Below the pieces are notes generated by a model. The model saw only the letters and a list, made by a program, of their open reading frames with translations, ran no database searches and was not told the origin of the DNA. DNA of 64,000 nt from Buxus sempervirens (taxonomy: Eukaryota > Streptophyta > Magnoliopsida > Buxales > Buxaceae): contig OX387187.1 of NCBI GenBank assembly GCA_947561395.2, forward strand, positions 41,273,829-41,337,828. Reading direction: 5' to 3'. Positions 1 through 10,511 of the stretch are shown here, one piece after another. Every line of letters begins with the position of its first letter. Position 1 is the stretch's first letter. Both the position numbers and the translations under genes were made by a program.

Positions 1-228
1 TTTAATGGGGAAATTACTGATAGCTGACATTGTGTTTGTTCATTTCCCTTTTTATTTTGTCATATTTACTGTTTATGGTAAAGAGGAGAACTTTTCTGTC
101 ATTCACAAACGTGAATGCATTATTGATTTCTTTTTTCTTCTCCTTCTTCTTCTCTTATTTTTTTCCTCTCTATGAAAATAAACAATAGCTGACTTCTTGT
201 TTGTTTTATTTTATTTTTCATTTCCCAG

Positions 229-3200
229 CCGTTTACTGCTGCAGAAACGACAATTCTTTCACTCTCACAGAGCTCAGGTGATGGCTGATTCAGTTGATTT
301 CTTAATTTTGCTTATTCATAAATCTAATAGTTTTTACCTGAATTTTTTGTTTTTTAATTGTTTTTTAATGCACGTCCGATTTGGTTTCCATTTAATCTTC
401 CATTGTCAAAATGGATCTGCTTGTATGGTTCAGGTTTCTCCTTGGCAAGAATTGTTGGATATTTGAAAAGTGTCACCTTTGACTTTGTCTTGGCACTAGT
501 TCTATGCAGCTGTCACTTTTTTCCTCTATACAAATTTCATCAGCTATCTTATTAAAAGCAATCCAAATATTAACCCCAGAAAATGTTCTGTCAATTCAAA
601 ACCTTTGGATGAAAGAATAGTCTCATGGTTTCATTCAGTTTTGACAGAAACGTTTCTGTTTAGCAGCTATGTGTATGGGTAGCCACATGAACCTCTCTCT
701 CACTCTTGACTCTATTGGGGTGGGTTTTGTAAGATTAAGGGGTTCAGATTAAAAACAAACCACCCCTAGCCTGCCCATTCATAATATCTGCATGTTTGTG
801 CATGTGTGTCCGTTTATGCATTTGTGTTTGTGTGTGTTTACGCGCATGTGCACACACGCACACGCACCTGCATGCATGCACACATGTGCGCACGCACACA
901 TGCACGTGCACTGCCACCCACCCACCTACACACGCACAGACTTCCCTACCCATGAATTAGGTAGCTGTAGGTGGAAATGCAGGCCTAGAATCCGTGTCAC
1001 AAACAAGTTGCCATATTCATGTGGCTGATGTAAAGCTAAATGTAGTGAATTCCAAATGAACGAGGGAAAGGGGAAAAAATTGGTGGGAAATGAAAGAGAA
1101 AAACCTTTTGCATGACAATTAAAAAGTAATTTAAATGTTGCTCATGGGGCTCTTTCCTTCTATTACTTGCGAAAGTTGGATATGTAAATTTTTATGATAA
1201 AAGGTTGAAGAATAGAGAATCCAGTATCAAAGAAACTAAATTGAGTGTGACAATTTCTAGATTAAAATTAAAATTCGCCATATGAGGATCATGGATATGA
1301 TATTTGTGGTCTTTTCTTGACATTTTCAGTTTCAGTTGTTTATTGCTAGCCGACATGCTCTTTTGTGCCTTGGATTTAGATATCATGTTTCTTTGATTTC
1401 TTTTTGAACTAATACTGCAATATATTTGGAATGAGACTTAATATTAATATATTGAGACTTAATATTACAAAGCATATTTGGAGGCTCTTTTTCATGTTAA
1501 AATTATTGGCTATTGCATTTAGTTTTTTTATATGGATTCTATCAAATAGATTCTCTCATGAGTTGATTGACCTGTTTTAGTAATTTTTAAGATGCTCTTT
1601 ACATGATTTCCATGCCATATCATTCTTGTATCTCCTTTCTTATTACCAATGATATTGGAGGGGGAAATAATGAACAAAGACATGTTACTCATTTGTGAAG
1701 ACAGTCTGAAATGTTTCTTGTCCTTGTAGCCAATGGAATGGGAGCAAGTATTGTCAGATCGAGATAGTGAGGACGAAGTCGATGATGACATTGCAGATTT
1801 TGAGGATCGAAGGGTAGGTGTGGTGATTCCATTTTTTTTTTTATATAATAATTTTGTGGCTTGAAAAAGAATTTGCTGAATGGAAGTTTTTGTTCAATCA
1901 AAAAACAGAAGAAAAAGGGGAACCGGTAAATTGTTTCAATTATCTACAAAGCTGTTCCCAGCCACAGCTGAAGAAGTATCACATCAGGTTTACAATATAC
2001 AATGGAGCTGGATTGTTAGAATTTATATTCATCTAAGATATATTTTTTATGCGCTAGAGGTTGTACAAATTCAAAAAAAATAAAAAGGAAAAGGTTTGGA
2101 ATATTGAGTTAAAATCCATTAATAAAATTCTATCTAAAGAATAAAACAAAAAATAAAATAGGAAGAAAAATCATTGTTCCACAATGTGAATTTTTGGGGT
2201 TCATTCGTTGATGAACTTTTCGTCCAAACAAGGCAAATTGGAATCTTACTATGTTGGGTGAGTGCAAAGTAAATTTGGCCTTATTAGGCCTTGGTTGTGC
2301 AAGTTAATTCTAGTGGTGGATCAGGTTATAAGTTGAAAACCAATTCTTTAATTGGTTTGGATTTAAGCATTACATCTCTGTTATGAAATGTCCTTTCTGC
2401 ATCCTGTGCTAGTAGTTACGGAAAGAATGATGATGTTACCGCACCTTTATATGTTGCAGATGCTTGATGATTTTGTAGATGTGACCAAAGATGAGAAGCA
2501 GATCATGCATCTCTGGAATTCATTTGTTCGAAAGCAGAGGTTATTGCTTACTCTCCTCTCCCTCTTGTCGTCCACAACCCCCTTTCCCCTCCACCCTCAT
2601 GTTCAATTACACACACCGATGGGAGAATCCGTTAGTACTTTTCCTGCTTTGAATGTTAGTGGTTTTATCTGGTGTTGGACTTCTTTCCTGAAACAGATGT
2701 TCTCCATTGTGGCAGGGTGCTGGCAGATGGTCACATACCGTGGGCTTGTGAAGCTTTCTCAAGATTGCATGGGCAGGACCTTGTCCAATCTCCAGTACTG
2801 ACTTGGTAGGTCTCCTCTCTCAAACTTTTCTATAAATTATTTGTAGTGATTACAAGCACCTTCCCTTATAACCATAAAGTGTCGCTTGCTGCATGTCCTC
2901 TTACCTATGGACAGACTTCTTCATTATTCACTAATGGTTGGACTGCTTTTCTTACTCCAGTGTTGTGGCATGAACTTATATATTTTCTTTTCACATTGGG
3001 AATTTGTTTCATAGTTGAAACTCTAAACCATCCTTCCTATGTGATTATATAACTCATCTTTTTAGATATGTCCTTAGTGGAGCCATTGTCAGGCAAAGGA
3101 TGACCTAGTGGTATTTCAGGTTGCATTTATTAAACATTTTTTATTCAGATAATTTAATATGGAATCGTGTTCTTAGGTTGACCTCTTTCTTCACTTTAGG

Positions 3201-3646
3201 GAAACGGTTGGGACAGTATGATTGTGAATTGTGTTGGTTAATTATGTGCATGATCTCCATATAATTAGATATTTGTTTAGGAAACTTCCATGGAACTTAT
3301 GCTTTCAAATACCATTCATGTTGGTGCTAAGTAATAATTGTTAATTGTGTTGGAGGCAAATACTGAGATTGTCAATTTCAGCATTTCATGAATTTTTAAT
3401 GCAAAATTCAACATTAGAGTTTCTCCCATGGAATTGCTTTCTTTTATTTTTCACTCTTTTTTTTTCTTGAACTTAACAAACATATTAGAACTAATGTGTG
3501 TATGACTGAGCAGGTGTTGGCGGTTATTTATGATCAAACTATGGACTCACAGCCTCCTTGATGGACGAACAATGAATAACTGTAACTTAATCCTTGAACA
3601 ATGCCAGAACGAGGGCAATCCAAAGAAAAACCAAAGAGATGTATAA
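229..3646 (+). CDS. EMF2: EMF2/VRN2-type Polycomb protein, C-terminal part (VEFS box)
   Basis: This is the 3' part of a gene for a Su(z)12-family subunit of Polycomb repressive complex 2, which deposits H3K27 methylation in the nucleus. Exons read here are 229-277, 1730-1813, 2460-2539, 2716-2805 and 3514-3646. They have consistent phases and encode the last 144 residues. Visible VEFS-box landmarks, in order, are [80 protein letters not shown] and LLDGRTMNNCNLILEQCQ. The stop is TAA at 3644-3646. The zinc finger and N-terminus must lie upstream of the window. The acidic cluster and the tryptophan-rich end are intact, so nothing suggests decay. Introns of 1.45, 0.65, 0.18 and 0.71 kb show no other gene. 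EMF2 is preferred over VRN2 or FIS2 from the overall wording of the box, but the paralogue is not certain. Confidence 0.9.
784..935. repeat. Alternating TG/CA-rich tract in the EMF2-like intron
   Basis: About 150 bp of mainly alternating purine-pyrimidine sequence (TGTG, CACACG, TGCATGCATGC, CACGTGCAC) lies inside the 278-1729 intron. This is imperfect (TG/CA)n microsatellite DNA, a composition known to favour Z-DNA. Open frames across it on both strands are low-complexity artefacts rich in His, Cys and Val and were not called as genes. Confidence 0.75.
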
Positions 3647-3877
3647 GGCCGTCCATAGGTAACAACAAAATATTTATTCTCTGGTTCATTGATTTCATGG
3701 CGCCATACATTTAACATGTGCAGTTTTTTTTTTTTTTTCCTTTTTCTTGTCTTGTCTTCCATTGGGGCCTGAAATGGGTCATCATTCTTTTGATAGAAAA
3801 CAAGAGAAGCTTTTCCTCACTGTAATATGGGCCTCTCTATGCTATTGTATTTGTAATTGGAGTAAGTTCTCAATGTA

Positions 3878-6800
3878 GTGAGTCGGAATGTTGATTTTGT
3901 TTATGGTGAATTGGATGAGGGTGTTGATGCTGAAGAGCTGATGTTTGTGCATAACCAATCCCAAGGTAGTGAGTCGGAATGTGATGGGGATGGTAGCTTA
4001 GAGGGTCGACCTTTATCGGGTGGAGATCCGTCTGAGTGTCGGTTTAAGGAAGGAGTAGAATTGTTTTTGGGTTCAGTAGTGGCGAGAATTCTAGGGGCGG
4101 ATGGTTCAGTGGCATCTCCCCAAGTTGTGACCCGTCAGGTTACCGAAAAAAAAGTTGTGACCGACGTATCAATGGTGATTTATAAAGATCCTAAGTTGGA
4201 ATATTATAGGCTTAGGGTGTTCGGTCAAGTGTCGGGCGGTAAAGGAGATGTGTCGTAGGTGGAAACCAGACATTGTGTTGCTTCTGGAGACAAAAAAAGA
4301 ATCAATTGATGCTCGGTTAGTAAGATCCTTGTGGGGTACTAGGGATAAAGATTGGGTTTTCCAACTGTCGAGGGGGTTGGCAGGTGGTATCCTTATGTGG
4401 GATTCATCAGTCTTGGGTAGCAACGATGTTAGGATTGAGCCATTTTCCATCTCTCTTTTATTTTCTCATGTATTAGAGTCTGTTTCTTAGATGTTTACAG
4501 GGGTCTATGGCCCATGTTCAGCTAGATTGCGGAATGGTTTTTGGAGTGAATTGTGTCATATTGCCCCTAGTCTCGATTCCTCTTGGGTGGTCATAGGTGA
4601 TTTTAACATCACACGGTTTTCAAATGAAAAGAGTGGGGGTGTATCTCGGGTGACTACTAGCATGAGGCGGTTTTCTAATTGGATCCAAGACTATGAGTTG
4701 GTTGATTTTCCGTTGTCCGAGGGAAAATTTACATGGTCTAATTTTCAATCCCCTCCTATATGCTCTAGATTGGATAGATGCTTGCTTTCTTCATCTTGGG
4801 CTGGTTTGTTTCCTTTGGCTTGTCAATCTTTGCTTCCTCGCCTCGTCTCTGATCATAGTCCCATCTTAATATCCACTAAACCTTGTAACCATGGTCCAAC
4901 CCCATTTAGGGTTGAAAACATGTGGCTTACTCATCCTTCTTTTTACAATCTCATTCACGAGCTCTCTCAACATGTAACTGGGTGGGCAGGTTTCAAGTTT
5001 ATGAGAGTTTTGCAAGGTCTGAAACAAAATTTAAAACAATGGAAATGGGGCACATTTGGGAGAATTGAGGCCCGGAAAAATTCTTTGTTGGGAGATATTG
5101 AGGTTTTGGATAGAAAAGAAGAGGGGTCTATCCTCGGTAGAAGTGGAATCGAGACAAGTTAGAGAGAGTGAGCTCTATTTAATCTTAAAGCAATAAAAGA
5201 TTCATTGGCATAAAAAATCCCTAGTGATATGGCTTAAGGAAGGTGATAATAACACAAAGTTCTTTCATGCTATGGCTAGTGGGAGAAAAAGAAGGAATAT
5301 AATTACCCGGTTGATAATTGAGGATTAAGTTGTTGAGGACCAGGATGCTATTATCCGGGGTTTAGTGGATTTCTATACCCAGTTATATCAATCGGAACAA
5401 TTTTTCAAGTTCTCTTTTAAAGACATCAATGAAAATAAGTTGGAGACCAATCAAAAAAAGTGGATTGAGAGGGAGTTTGATATGGAGGAAGTTCATAGAG
5501 CTGTAAGGGAGTTGGCAAGGGACAAAGCCCCTGGTCCAAATGGTTTTACAATTGCCTTCTATCAAGATAATTGGGATATTATAAAGGAAGCAATTATGGA
5601 GGTAATGCGTGAATTCCACACTCATAGAATCATAAACAAAGTGACCAACTCTACATTTCTGGTTCTTATCCCTAAGGTTAAGGGTGTAGAGAGGATTAGG
5701 GATTTTAGGCCGATAAATCTCACAACTAGCCTCTACAAAATCATATCCAAAGTCCTTGCTATTATCCTTAGTAAGGTCATTCCCTCCATTGTGGATCCAT
5801 GTCAATTTGCTTTTGTTGAGGGTTGTCAAATTCTAGATTGTTCCCTTATTGCAAATGAATGAATGTGTCCAGGAGAAGATTCAGTCAGGGGAACAAGGTT
5901 TATTGATTAAATTGGATCTAGAGAAGGCATATGATAGGGTGGAGTGGGGATTCATTGATTCGGTCTCACAGTGGAAAGGCTTTGGTGAGAGGTGGCGCAA
6001 ATGGATTAGTGGATGCCTTCATAATGTTCAGTTTTCATTCATATTCAATGGGACAGTTGCCGGTCTTTTCCAATCTTCTAGTTATCCCCGTTCTTATTCA
6101 CCTTGGGGAGTAATGTCTTGAGTTTGTTCCTTAAGAAGGGTCAAGAGATTGGCATGTTTCAGGGGTTACATGTGGGTACAAATCGGGTCCTGTTAACCCA
6201 TTTTTTGTTTGCTGATGATACCCTTCTCTTTGTCCAACCTAGAAGAGAGGATGTTTTTGGGATTAAGTGCATTCTGAAATCCTTTGAGATTGTTTCTAGT
6301 CTGAAGGTTAACTTAGGAAAGAGTAGCATTCTAGGAATCAACACTCATGATCCCATCCTATTTGGATTTGCATAAATTCTCGGGTATAAGGCGAATGATT
6401 TCCCTATCACCTATCTTGGTCTACCCCCTAGGAGGGAAGCCCAAATCCTTTTCCTTTTGGGAGCCAGTGGTCGAGAGAATTGAACAGAGATTAGCTGCGT
6501 GGAAGCGGAATTATTTGTCTCTCGGGGATTGTATTACTCTTATCAAATCCTGTTTGTGTAGCTTGTCCATTTACTTCATGTCTCTGTTCAAAATGCCTAG
6601 CCGGGTTTCCAAAATTGTGGAAAAAGCACAATGAGATTTCTTGTGGGAGGGGAGGTAGAGTAAGAAGGATTGTCGTGAGAAAGATAAAGGGGGATTGGAT
6701 ATTGGGAATGTTTATGCACGGAACTCAGCTCTCTTGGCTAAATGGCTTTGGCGTTCAGCAATGAACAAGAAAGTTTGTGGCGTAAGGTTATCAGTAGCAG

Positions 6801-8036
6801 GTACGAAACTTTGGAGAATGGGTGGGATATTAGGACCAGGTCAAGGCATCATGGTGGCAGTACCTGGAAATCAATTTCCTCCTTGGCTCCTATCTTTTAC
6901 CTACATGTTCGCTTTCGGGTTGGTTCTGGTACAAACGTCTGGTTTTGGTTAAATCATTGGTGGGGGTGAATCCTCTTTGTCATCTTGCGTCCTTAAGCTT
7001 TTCAAGGTGGCTTCTAATCTCGATGCCATGGTTGGTGAGGTTATGGATCAAGCTTCTAATGGTATCAATTGGTTCATGCCTTTTAGGCGGGACCTTAGAT
7101 CCTTTTGAGATTGATATTTTGTCTTTTTTGCTCTCCCAGTTTGAAAATTTCTTCCTCAATCCCTCATTATCTGATAGGTGTGTTTGGATGCCTGATTCTT
7201 CTGGTTCATTTACTTGTAAGTCCTTCTTGCCCCTTGTTAGACCTCCATCTCCCAACCCACATGCTATCTTCCAATCCAAGCCCCTGTGGAAACATTCTAT
7301 TCCTTTGAAAATTAAAGGGTTTGTGTGGATTGCCTTGTGGAATAAGATCAACATTGCAGATATTGTCCAGAGAAGAAGACCCTATATGGCATTATCCCCT
7401 CATATGTGCATTTTATGTCGTTCTTGTGGGGAGACGATGGATCATTTACTTATCCATTGCTACTTCACACACCGGATTTGGCAACATTTTCTTGGGTTGG
7501 TTGATATTTAGTGGGTGTTCCCTAGGACGGTGTCTTAGCTCTTCTCTCAGTGGAGATTCTCATGCTTGGGACCCCAAGGAAGGTGCTTATATCGATACTT
7601 ATTTTTTGCTATATGCTGGAGTATTTGGATGGAGAGGAATCGACGCATGTTTGAAGAGAGGAGCAGCCTCCTTCCTGATGTGGTGGAATCTATAAAGTTC
7701 CATATAGCATCTGGTCTATTTTGCTTCCTTCTGTTAAGGGTTATTCGGTTGCTGACATTAAGCGATGTTGGGCATCTTTGTGTGTTTAATGCTGGTGGAA
7801 GTACTTTGGCGGGTGGCGGTTAGGGTAGAGGGGAATGTGAATGGTAAGTAGTAGGTTTTGGAGTTGTCTTTGGGCTGTAACTAAGTAGGTAGTCCTTTCT
7901 TCCACTATGTGTAGAATGCCTCATTCTAACATGGTAGAGGATCCTTCTTTGTTTTTTTTTTTTTATCTCTTGTAATTTCAAGTTTTTTTCCTATCTATAT
8001 ATCTGATCTCATTACCGATCAAAAAATAAATAAATT
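3878..8036 (+). mobile_element. L1-type LINE, 5'-truncated and decayed, with TSD
   Basis: This is a non-LTR retrotransposon in the same orientation as the EMF2-like gene, starting 231 bp after its stop codon. It carries remains of an endonuclease, a reverse transcriptase and the C-terminal zinc-knuckle region, and ends in an A-rich tail (ATCAAAAAATAAATAAA, about 8019-8034). The flanks are near-identical: TTGGAGTAAGTTCTCAATGTA at 3857-3877 and TTGGAGTGAGTTCTCATGTA at 8037-8056, differing by one substitution and one indel. That fits a target-site duplication of about 20 bp. No ORF1 (gag-like) domain is recognisable, so the 5' end is truncated. Many stops and frameshifts, plus the diverged TSD, indicate an old and inactive copy. 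Confidence 0.9.
4190..7823 (+). pseudogene. LINE ORF2 remnant (endonuclease, reverse transcriptase, zf-RVT)
   Basis: The ORF2 polyprotein is broken into frame segments at about 4190-4490, 4491-5162, 5365-5862, 5849-6121, 6103-6375, 6347-6634, 6742-6969, 6945-7511 and 7566-7823. Endonuclease marks are VLLLETKK (about 4275), VVIGDFN (about 4590) and SDHSPI (about 4848). Reverse transcriptase marks are DKAPGPNGF (about 5521), LIPKVKG and FRPINLTTSLYKIISKVLA (about 5670-5760), LDLEKAYDRVEW (about 5911-5946) and the catalytic FADDTLLF (about 6208-6231). Downstream, CILCRSCGETMDHLLIHC (about 7408-7461) is the zinc-knuckle typical of plant LINEs, followed by WSIWMERNRRMFEE. No RNase H domain is seen. 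At least eight frame breaks rule out a functional protein. Confidence 0.9.
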
Positions 8037-8056
8037 TTGGAGTGAGTTCTCATGTA

Positions 8057-8120
8057 CGTCGTTATCATCAAAAAAAAATTTGTGAAATTCCATTCTCCCT
8101 GTTTTAGATTCCTTTTATAG
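8057..8120. other. Short spacer after the LINE
   Basis: Unremarkable AT-rich sequence between the LINE's 3' target duplication and the start of duplicated copy A. No feature was seen. Confidence 0.5.
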
Positions 8121-8676
8121 TCTCGTCAGATACGTGAGTTCTCGTGCATGTCTATGTACTCCATGAAACCAGAGATAGCTGTACCCATAAGCTACAGCTT
8201 TTTAAACGCTAGAAACAAATTAAAATAAGAAAATGTCAATTATGCCACGCCCCGTTCCAACCGGTGGAAGTCACATGCGCAAGTGCTACTGCTCTACTTC
8301 TCCTTGTTGGTCCCTATCCTATTAGGAATACTCTAATCTATACTACTAATTAGAATCGGCCAAAATTTGGTTCTAGCACATTCTTTTTTAGATGGTATTA
8401 TTTACAACGTTTTTTTACCTTAAAAAAATGGAGGTTTGAAATTTTAGCAATAACATTATAATTACAAAAAAAAAAAAGTGATACTAATTAGCAATTTTCA
8501 AATGAATCTAATGTCCTGTAATACAAAACTAATTTTGGAAAAATTTCAGGTACTAGCGATATTTTTATTAAAATAATTACTAAAATGTGATGCTTTTTGA
8601 AATGATTAAAAATTAGTAGTACTTTTAGAACATATTTTAAAACAGGTACTTGTTTACAGTTATACTTTTTATTTGG
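8121..8676 (+). repeat. Direct segmental duplication, copy A
   Basis: This stretch is a diverged direct copy of 9339-10124. Shared blocks include ATGAAACCAGAGATAGCT, CTACAGCTTTTTAAAC versus TTACAGCTTTTTAAAC, ATGCCACGCC, ATGGAGGTTTGAAATTTTAG, TTCAAATGAATCTAATGTC and GAAATGATTAAAAATTAGTA, in the same order. Copy A lacks the 180-bp MITE present in copy B and so preserves its empty site near 8263-8272. No coding capacity was seen. Confidence 0.8.
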
Positions 8677-9215
8677 ACCAAATTTCCAATTGATTAAAAA
8701 AAAACGCTGGATTCATCCTAGACTTCCTAGTGCCTTGTATGTTGAATGTGCAATTTGAACGAACCAGAATATTTTCTAATGGAATCACTAAGTTCTAATT
8801 ATTTTAGAAGCATCATTTATTTGATAAAGTATCACTAAACCTTAATTTTGCCATTAAACTATAGATGAATTAGAAGAAATAGAGATGAAAGTATGGCAGG
8901 CTAGGGTGGGTTTGATGAGTTTGGGTTAAGCTCAATTCCAAAGTATCTATTAGAAAATATGCACGTACGTGTGAGTGTTAATTGCATTATAGGAATTTTT
9001 TTCCATAAATCTTATTAACTTTTGAGATGAATTTTATGATCAAATTTTCTACTGCCCATAAATTCAAATATAAAATTTTGAAATGAGATCAATTATCTCT
9101 TTTTATTAAGTGTCGTAAGTCCTATAACTCAAAATCATACAACAATTGAAAAACACAAACATGGGGTTTCTCGTAAGGAGGAGACGTCATCCTTGTAAGT
9201 ATTCCGCCGAAGAGT
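8677..9215. other. AT-rich spacer, no feature seen
   Basis: Non-coding AT-rich DNA between the two duplicated copies. Neither strand shows a convincing gene, RNA or transposon terminus. Confidence 0.5.
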
Positions 9216-9327
9216 GTGGAGACTTTACCAGCTCCGATCGGAAGCCCATGTAAGAACAATTTGTTAGAAAATAAGCTACCATACTTGTCTCCACTCATCT
9301 TCCTTTCCGAAGATCTCATCATTTATG
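9216..9327 (+). pseudogene. Exon/intron fragment copied from the 22.9-24.5 kb gene
   Basis: Positions 9261-9327 align without gaps to 23421-23487. That source covers the last 15 nt of exon 3 of the unidentified gene (residues LLENK) plus about 50 nt of its third intron. Shared runs include TTGTTAGAAAATAAG and CCACTCATCTTCCTTTCCGA. The splice donor position reads CT instead of GT, so it could not splice as in the parent. Because the match crosses an exon-intron border, the copy came from genomic DNA, not from processed RNA. Homology upstream of 9255 is weak at best. Confidence 0.75.
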
Positions 9328-9338
9328 TTTTTTATACT

Positions 9339-10124
9339 CTCTTCGAACACGTGCGTTCTTGTCTGCACTGCATGTATATGTACTACATGAAACCAGAGAT
9401 AGCTTTACCCCATAAGTTACAGCTTTTTAAACTTTAGCACAAATTAAAATTAAATAAATGTCAATTGAATTACCTAAGATTATGTCTATACTATGCCACG
9501 CCTCGTTACAACCCCGGTGGAACTTCAGAATGTGGACTGTACAGCCTCTATCTACATTTTTATTTACAGCATTGAAGGAGTGCCATTCAATGTGGGTCCT
9601 GCACAAAAAAATAAAAACTAAAAAAATGGGTGAACAATAAGTGAATTGCATCCTATATATGCTGCAAATAACATTGTAGATAGAGGTTGTAGAGTCCCTC
9701 ATCGGGTGGAACTAACATACGCAAACACTATTATTCACAGCGTTTTAAATCCTTTAATATATTAACTGATAAGTATCCATATAGATCTAGTTAAAATTTT
9801 ATTGTGACATTTTTTTTTTAACCTTGAAAAAAACTATTTAGGATATTTTAATGCATTTCATAAAAAGAAAAAAAATGGAGGTTTGAAATTTTAGCAATAA
9901 CATTATAACTACAAAAAAAATGATGCTATTTAGCAATTTTCAAATGAATCTAATGTCATATAAAACAAAACGGTCTCAAAACTAATTAATTTTGGCTAAA
10001 GTTAGGTCGTAGTGATATTTTTATTAAAATCATTACAAAAATGTGAAGCTTTTTGAAATGATTAAAAATTAGTAATACTTTTAGAAATATTTTAAAACGG
10101 ATTTACAGTTATACTTTTTTACGT
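9339..10124 (+). repeat. Direct segmental duplication, copy B
   Basis: This is the second copy of the 8121-8676 segment, longer because of the MITE at 9525-9704 and a divergent stretch at about 9740-9870. The order of shared blocks is the same in both copies. It is separated from copy A by about 660 bp and lies beside the gene fragment at 9261-9327, which copy A does not show. Confidence 0.8.
9525..9704. mobile_element. 180-bp Mutator-like MITE with 9-bp TSD and empty site
   Basis: The termini are inverted repeats of about 55 bp: the left arm has GGACTGTACAGCCTCTATCT and the right arm, read in reverse, has GGACTCTACAACCTCTATCT. A perfect 9-bp duplication, GGTGGAACT, flanks it at 9516-9524 and 9705-9713. 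The paralogous copy A reads GGTGGAAGT only once (8264-8272), followed by the matching downstream sequence, so the pre-insertion site is visible. A 9-bp duplication and long terminal repeats fit the Mutator superfamily. There is no coding sequence. Confidence 0.85.
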
Positions 10125-10350
10125 ACTACTAATGTCTAGAATGATTCTTTTTTATTTATTAATTAAATATTAGAGAAAATACCTAATTAATCATAAGAGA
10201 TAATTTAGAAATGGAATAATAAAATTCTCATATATGTAATGCTAAGTTAGAAAATAAATTTAGAAGATATAACTTATAGAAATAATAAAATAGACTTCTA
10301 ATAAATTAATCAAAATGAATTAAAACATTTTAAATATTCATAACTTGGGT

Positions 10351-10511
10351 TATGATTAGGGTCACTATGAATAATGATTAGGTTAGTAAAGTTAAGTTTG
10401 ATATCTTAACCCATTTATTAATTAAGATGCTTATGATTAGGGTTATTTGAATAATAATTAGGTTAGTAAAGTTAAGTTTGACTATTTCAACTCAATCATT
10501 AATTTAGATGC
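10351..10511 (+). repeat. 80-bp tandem duplication
   Basis: Two adjacent diverged copies (10351-10431 and 10432-10511) share TATGATTAGGGT, ATTAGGTTAGTAAAGTTAAG and TAGATGCTT or AAGATGCTT. This is non-coding AT-rich DNA. Confidence 0.75.

Noticed and set aside
744-1028. Open frames of 69-78 codons on both strands rich in His, Cys, Thr and Val
   Set aside because: They are translations of the TG/CA repeat, have no domain, and lie in an intron of the EMF2-like gene.
3878-4258. 126-codon open frame at the 5' end of the LINE as an independent gene
   Set aside because: It lies within the TSD-bounded element, leads into ORF2 remnants, and its start overlaps the junction repeat.
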